NCBI GenBank assembly: GCA_965219125.1
Contig: CBDCMO010000002.1
Location: 1,612,001 to 1,676,000 of the forward strand
DNA from: JBBSOK01 sp965219125
Lineage (GTDB): Bacteria > Bacteroidota > Bacteroidia > Flavobacteriales > Flavobacteriaceae
Direction of reading: 5' to 3'
Length of the DNA stretch: 64,000 bases
Of this stretch, positions 59,621-64,000 are shown piece by piece. The notes beneath the pieces were generated by a model that saw only the letters and a list, made by a program, of their open reading frames with translations, did not search any database and was not told the origin of the DNA. The position numbers and the translations under genes are program-made. The number at the start of each line of letters is the position of its first letter. Position 1 is the stretch's first letter.

Positions 59621-62479
59621 ATGTCCCAACCACAAAAACGCCTTTTCCTACTCGACGCCTACGCCTTAATTTTCCGTGGCTATTACGCACTTATAAAAAA
59701 TCCGCGGATAAACAGCAAAGGTCAAGATACCAGCGCGATTATGGGTTTTATGAATTCCCTTTTCGATGTTATTCGCAGAGAATCGCCAGATCATCTCGCT
59801 ATTTGTTTTGACAAGGATGGAAGCGCAAAAAGAACCGAACTTTACCCAGATTACAAAGGCAACCGCGATGCAACGCCAGATGTAATAAAACAATCCATCC
59901 CAATTATTCAAGAAATTATAAAAGCAATGCATATTCCGTGTGTTGAAATTTCTGGGTTGGAAGCAGACGATATTATTGGTACGATAGCCAAACAAGCCGA
60001 AAAACAAGGCTATCAAGTTTTTATGGTAACGCCAGACAAGGATTTTGCGCAACTGGTTTCAGACAATATTTTTATGTATCGCCCAGCAAGAATGGGCAAC
60101 GCAATAGAAATTTGGGGAATTCCTGAAGTGCAAAAACGTTTTGGCGTTGAAAGACCCGAACAGGTAATAGATTATTTGGGAATGATGGGCGACGCAAGCG
60201 ATAATATTCCAGGTTTGCCTGGTGTGGGCGAAAAAACGGCTAAAAAGTTTTTGGAAGAATTTGGATCTATGGAAAATCTTTTGGCAAATACAAGCAAGCT
60301 AAAAGGGAAAATGAAGGAGAAAATTGAAGAAAACGCTGAACTCGGTATTCTTTCAAAAAAATTGGCAACCATTTGTCTAGATTGCGATGTTGAATTTCAC
60401 GCAGAAAATTATGAACTCTCAATGCCCGACGGACAAAAAGTGCAGGAAATTTTTGAGGAATTAGAGTTCAGAAGATTAAAAGACCAATTTCTTTCGCTGT
60501 TTTCACAAGACGTAGCTTCGGGCGATGCTGCAAAAGTGAATGGTCGCAAAGAATCTGACAACAAAAATGAAACTAAAACTGCTGAAACTCCTTCAGCTGG
60601 AACGGGTCAATTTTCATTATTTGGTGGCGATAATCAAAATGCTGCGATTGAAGAATATAATAGCCGAGATTCACAGGAAAATTACGAACATTTCTACCAA
60701 ACCATTCAACCGGGAATGGGAACAAAACTTTTTCTTCAAAATTTAATGAAGCAGCAAAGTGTATGTTTTGACACGGAGACTACGGGTTTAAATCCGTTGA
60801 CGGCAGAATTGGTTGGTATTGCATTTTCTTGGGAAAAAGGAAAAGGTTTTTACCTTCCATTTCCTGCTGAAAGAAAAAAAGCCGATGAAATTATTGAAGA
60901 ATTGAAACCATTTTTTGAAGCTGAAGATATTCAGAAAATTGGTCAGAATTTAAAATATGACATCAAAGTATTAGCAAAATATGGTGTTGAAGTAAAAGGA
61001 AAGTTGTTCGACACAATGCTCGCCCATTATTTGATAAATCCGGATATGCGCCATAATATGGATGTTTTGGCTGAAACGTATTTAAATTATACGCCCGTTT
61101 CAATAACCGAACTAATCGGGAAAAAAGGGAAAAACCAATTGAATATGCGCGATGTTTCAGTTGAAAAACAAACCGAATATGCAGTTGAAGATGCTGATGT
61201 AACACTTCAACTTAAACAACATTTTGAAAAAGAATTGGGCGAGGCAAATACCCAAAAACTATTTGATGAAATTGAAATTCCGCTATTAAGAGTACTTGCC
61301 GATATGGAATTGGAAGGTATAAATCTTGATGAAGATTTTCTGAAAAGTCTTTCAACAGATTTGGACAAAGATATTGTGAGCCTAGAAAAGCATATTTATG
61401 AAGAAGCAAGCGAAAACTTCAACATTGGTTCTCCAAAACAGTTGGGCGAGATTTTATTCGACAAATTAAAGTTAGTTGATAAACCGAAAAAGACCAAAAC
61501 CGGACAATATTCAACTGCGGAAGATGTGTTGAGTTATTTGGCAAAAGACCATAAAATAATCCGTGATGTGTTGGAATATCGCGGACTTGCAAAACTAAAA
61601 AGCACATATGTTGATGCTTTGCCCGAACAAGTTGAACCTTCAACCGGAAGAGTTCACACCGATTATATGCAAACCGTTGCCGCAACGGGAAGATTGAGCA
61701 GCAATAATCCAAACCTTCAAAATATTCCAATTAGAACCGAGCGTGGCCGTGAAGTGCGGAAGGCATTTATTCCGAAGAATAAAGATTATGTTTTATTGGC
61801 AGCAGATTATTCGCAAATTGAACTTCGAATTATTGCAGCATTGAGCGAAGAAGACAATATGATTGAAGCTTTTAAAAATGGTGAAGATATTCACGCTTCA
61901 ACCGCTGCAAAAGTTTTTAATGTGCCAATTGAAGAAGTAACCCGCGAACAAAGAAGCAATGCAAAAACCGTAAATTTTGGTATTATTTACGGCGTTTCAG
62001 CTTTCGGATTAAGTAACCAAACCGACCTTTCCCGAAGTGAAGCAAAAGATTTGATTGAAACCTATTATAAAACCTACCCAAAACTGCGAAATTATATGAG
62101 CGAGCAAATCGACTTTGCGCGAGATAACGGCTATGTTCAAACCGTTTTGGGAAGACGTAGATATTTAAAAGATATAAATGGTAGCAATCAAGTTGTGCGT
62201 GGCGCAGCAGAACGAAACGCCGTAAACGCACCAATTCAAGGAAGCGCAGCAGACATTATAAAACTTGCAATGATAAACATCTATAAGAAATTAGAGCAGG
62301 AAAACTACCAAAGTAAAATGCTGCTTCAAGTTCATGATGAACTTGTTTTTGATGCCTACAAACCAGAATTGGAAAAGCTAAAAATAATGGTAAAGTACGA
62401 AATGGAAAATGCTTTTAAGCTTGATGTTCCGTTGGATGTTGAAGTTGGGATTGGGGAAAATTGGCTGGAAGCGCATTGA
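59621..62479 (+). CDS. polA: DNA polymerase I
   Basis: 952 residues with all three domains. The 5'-3' nuclease domain (1-300) begins LFLLDAYALIFRGYYAL and has GLEADDIIGT and the DASDNIPGLPGVGEKTA helix-hairpin-helix. The 3'-5' proofreading domain (about 355-540) keeps the catalytic Asp-x-Glu in VCFDTETTGLNP, so proofreading should be active. The polymerase domain (about 560-952) has TGRLSSNNPNLQNIP, motif A DYSQIELRI, RSNAKTVNFGIIYG and motif C VHDELVF. It works in gap filling, repair and Okazaki maturation. Confidence 0.98.
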   Translation: MSQPQKRLFLLDAYALIFRGYYALIKNPRINSKGQDTSAIMGFMNSLFDVIRRESPDHLAICFDKDGSAKRTELYPDYKGNRDATPDVIKQSIPIIQEIIKAMHIPCVEISGLEADDIIGTIAKQAEKQGYQVFMVTPDKDFAQLVSDNIFMYRPARMGNAIEIWGIPEVQKRFGVERPEQVIDYLGMMGDASDNIPGLPGVGEKTAKKFLEEFGSMENLLANTSKLKGKMKEKIEENAELGILSKKLATICLDCDVEFHAENYELSMPDGQKVQEIFEELEFRRLKDQFLSLFSQDVASGDAAKVNGRKESDNKNETKTAETPSAGTGQFSLFGGDNQNAAIEEYNSRDSQENYEHFYQTIQPGMGTKLFLQNLMKQQSVCFDTETTGLNPLTAELVGIAFSWEKGKGFYLPFPAERKKADEIIEELKPFFEAEDIQKIGQNLKYDIKVLAKYGVEVKGKLFDTMLAHYLINPDMRHNMDVLAETYLNYTPVSITELIGKKGKNQLNMRDVSVEKQTEYAVEDADVTLQLKQHFEKELGEANTQKLFDEIEIPLLRVLADMELEGINLDEDFLKSLSTDLDKDIVSLEKHIYEEASENFNIGSPKQLGEILFDKLKLVDKPKKTKTGQYSTAEDVLSYLAKDHKIIRDVLEYRGLAKLKSTYVDALPEQVEPSTGRVHTDYMQTVAATGRLSSNNPNLQNIPIRTERGREVRKAFIPKNKDYVLLAADYSQIELRIIAALSEEDNMIEAFKNGEDIHASTAAKVFNVPIEEVTREQRSNAKTVNFGIIYGVSAFGLSNQTDLSRSEAKDLIETYYKTYPKLRNYMSEQIDFARDNGYVQTVLGRRRYLKDINGSNQVVRGAAERNAVNAPIQGSAADIIKLAMINIYKKLEQENYQSKMLLQVHDELVFDAYKPELEKLKIMVKYEMENAFKLDVPLDVEVGIGENWLEAH

Positions 62480-62600
62480 AAAAGTATGCAGTGGCAGTTG
62501 GCAGTTGTGATTTAAATTCTAATTACTTTTCTGATCTTCAATTTTCTTAAAATTTTCTTTACATTGCCACAGTTAAATTTAAAGATTAAAACTTTTTGAT

Positions 62601-64000
62601 TATGAAAAAATATATACTTCTCTTTTTAGCTTTGGTTAGCTTAACTGCTTATTCACAAGATCCAAATATACTTTGGCAGCGTACGGTTGGCGGAGCAGGT
62701 AATGAACAATCATCCTTCATTATAAATACTGCGGATGGCGGTTTTTTAGTTGGAGGAAGGTCAAATTCTAATATTTCTGGCGAGAAAACTGAGAATTCTT
62801 TTGGAGAAGAAGACATTTGGGTTTTAAAATTTAACGTAACGGGCGATATTTTATGGCAACGAACATTGGGCGGAAATGCTGAAGATAAAGTTAATACTGC
62901 AAAAGAGACAAGTGATGGTGGCTACATACTCATTGGAACTTCAAGTTCAGATATATCTGGGAATAAAACAGAAAATTCAAGAGGTGGTTCAGATTATTGG
63001 ATTATAAAGCTCGATGCTGAAGGCAATATTTCTTGGCAAAAAACCTACGGCGGTAGTGAAAATGAGAATGGAAGAGATGTTATACTCCTCGATTCTGGAG
63101 GTTTTCTAATATTAGGTCATTCATTATCTGGTATTTCTGGCGATAGAACACTTGGCGAAACACTTGGCTATAATGGTGATTGCTGGATGCTCATTTTGGA
63201 CGAGAACGGAAATCTCAATTCTCAAAGAAAGCACGTAGTTTTTGATGCAGCGTTTGCTAATAGTTTAGAGAAAACTCCTGATGGCGGTTATGCAATAGGC
63301 TCTTCATATGGCGATGCAAATTCAACTTTTGAATTAACGAAATATAATTCTCAAGGCAATTTTCTTTGGGTAAAAAATTATGGTGGCGATGGTTGGGATA
63401 TTTTAAAAACATTTTCTGTTACAAGTGATGGAGGCTTTATTGTTACTGGATTTTCAGATTCAAATATTTCAGGAGTTAAAACAGAGGATTCTCGTGGTTT
63501 AACAGATTATTGGGTTCTTAAACTGAGTAGTATTGGAGATATTGAATGGCAAAAAACTCTTGGTGGTGAAGGTGGTGAAGAGCCAAATTCAATTATAGAA
63601 ACTTCAGATAATGGCTACTTGGTTACGGGATTTTCGCCTTCAAATATTTCAGGAGACAAAACCGAGAATGTGGTTGGTGGTGCAGATTATTGGATAATTA
63701 AGTTAAACTCAGTTGGTTTGATTGAATGGCAAAATAACATAGGTGGAATTGCGACTGATGCTCGACCCATGGCAATTCTGAATAATGACGGTAGTTTTAT
63801 CATTTCAGGATATTCAAATTCTGACATTTCGGGAGATAAAACTGAAAATAGCAGAGGCGGTGTTGATTTCTGGATATTGAAACATGCTCAAATTTTAGGA
63901 ACAGAAGAAAACAAACTATTTACGTTAATAACTATCTACCCTAACCCAGCAAAAAACAACCTTCAAATAAACACCCAAGATCAAAATATAGACCAAATAA
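62601..64000 (+). CDS. Secreted T9SS substrate with WQ-GG propeller-like repeats, N-terminal part
   Basis: Partial; it runs off the window end after about 466 codons. Signal peptide 1-18 (cleavage after YSQ). The mature part consists of about six to seven copies of a 60-residue unit built on D-W-(I/V)-(I/L)-K, then I-x-WQ(K/R)T-GG, then DGG(Y/F), then S-IS-G-KTENS. This looks like a beta-propeller. Near the end (TLITIYPNPAKNNLQI) a type A T9SS sorting domain starts, so the protein is secreted or anchored at the surface by the type IX system. No enzyme motif is visible. Confidence 0.88.

Noticed and set aside
1..64000. Search for CRISPR arrays, insertion sequences, transposases, integrases and rRNA genes
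   Set aside because: No regularly spaced repeats, no transposase or integrase motifs and no rRNA sequence were seen. The TTTG tract is a microsatellite, not a CRISPR.

Overview
The window comes from an AT-rich member of the Bacteroidota, almost certainly family Flavobacteriaceae. The signs are alternative complex III, a split flexirubin/aryl-polyene pigment cluster with tyrosine ammonia-lyase, T9SS-type secreted proteins, DUF2723 and GH92 proteins, and promoters of the form TTTG-N19-TAnnTTTG. I do not assign a genus.

Layout. (1) 1-7.3 kb is housekeeping: the start of actA (respiratory alternative complex III, cut by the window edge), a SPOR-domain protein, the rimP-nusA-infB operon behind a short leader with a terminator-like hairpin, and a universal stress protein. 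(2) 7.3-38.2 kb is a nearly unbroken minus-strand gene train, with a halogenase-like gene diverging at its head. It builds, moves and assembles a flexirubin-type pigment. Tyrosine ammonia-lyase and a PaaK-like ligase supply an aryl starter. Two ACPs, several ketosynthases, a CLF-like partner, FabG and two hotdog dehydratases build the aryl polyene. DarA- and DarB-like enzymes make the dialkylresorcinol. BtrH-like, C45 and lysophospholipid-acyltransferase proteins are candidates for ester formation. MMPL, LolA-like, lipoprotein and ABC components are candidates for transport. (3) 38.2-46.4 kb holds tRNA-Gln, a DUF2723 membrane protein, a polysaccharide deacetylase, a surface protein, a thioredoxin-fold protein lacking CxxC, and a metallophosphoesterase. 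(4) 46.6-51.3 kb is a plus-strand group (GH92 alpha-mannosidase, glycosylasparaginase, sugar MFS permease) that fits N-glycan use. (5) 51.5-54.7 kb is an accessory island bounded by two near-identical terminators in the same orientation. It holds a surface lipoprotein with a C-terminal module, a small three-helix membrane protein, an orphan second copy of the C-terminal module, and a second related membrane protein. (6) 54.7-59.3 kb carries cyanophycin synthetase, cyanophycinase and an isoaspartyl peptidase/asparaginase. (7) polA follows, then the start of a repeat-rich secreted T9SS substrate cut by the window end.

The most interesting element is the 51.5-54.7 kb island. The arrangement of full-length protein, membrane partner, orphan tip and paralogous membrane partner is what polymorphic toxin/immunity loci look like. 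The lipoprotein gene also sits behind eight perfect TTTG repeats (CAAA on the coding strand). These lie directly after an ATG that is out of frame with the lipoprotein at this repeat count; nine or six repeats would bring it into frame. Together this suggests a phase-variable surface toxin-immunity system. No toxin activity can be read from the sequence, so this remains a hypothesis. Secondary points are a complete flexirubin set with a halogenase-like flavoenzyme that keeps the key motifs, a catalytic-cysteine-free ketosynthase and a half-length one, and a possible attenuator ahead of rimP.
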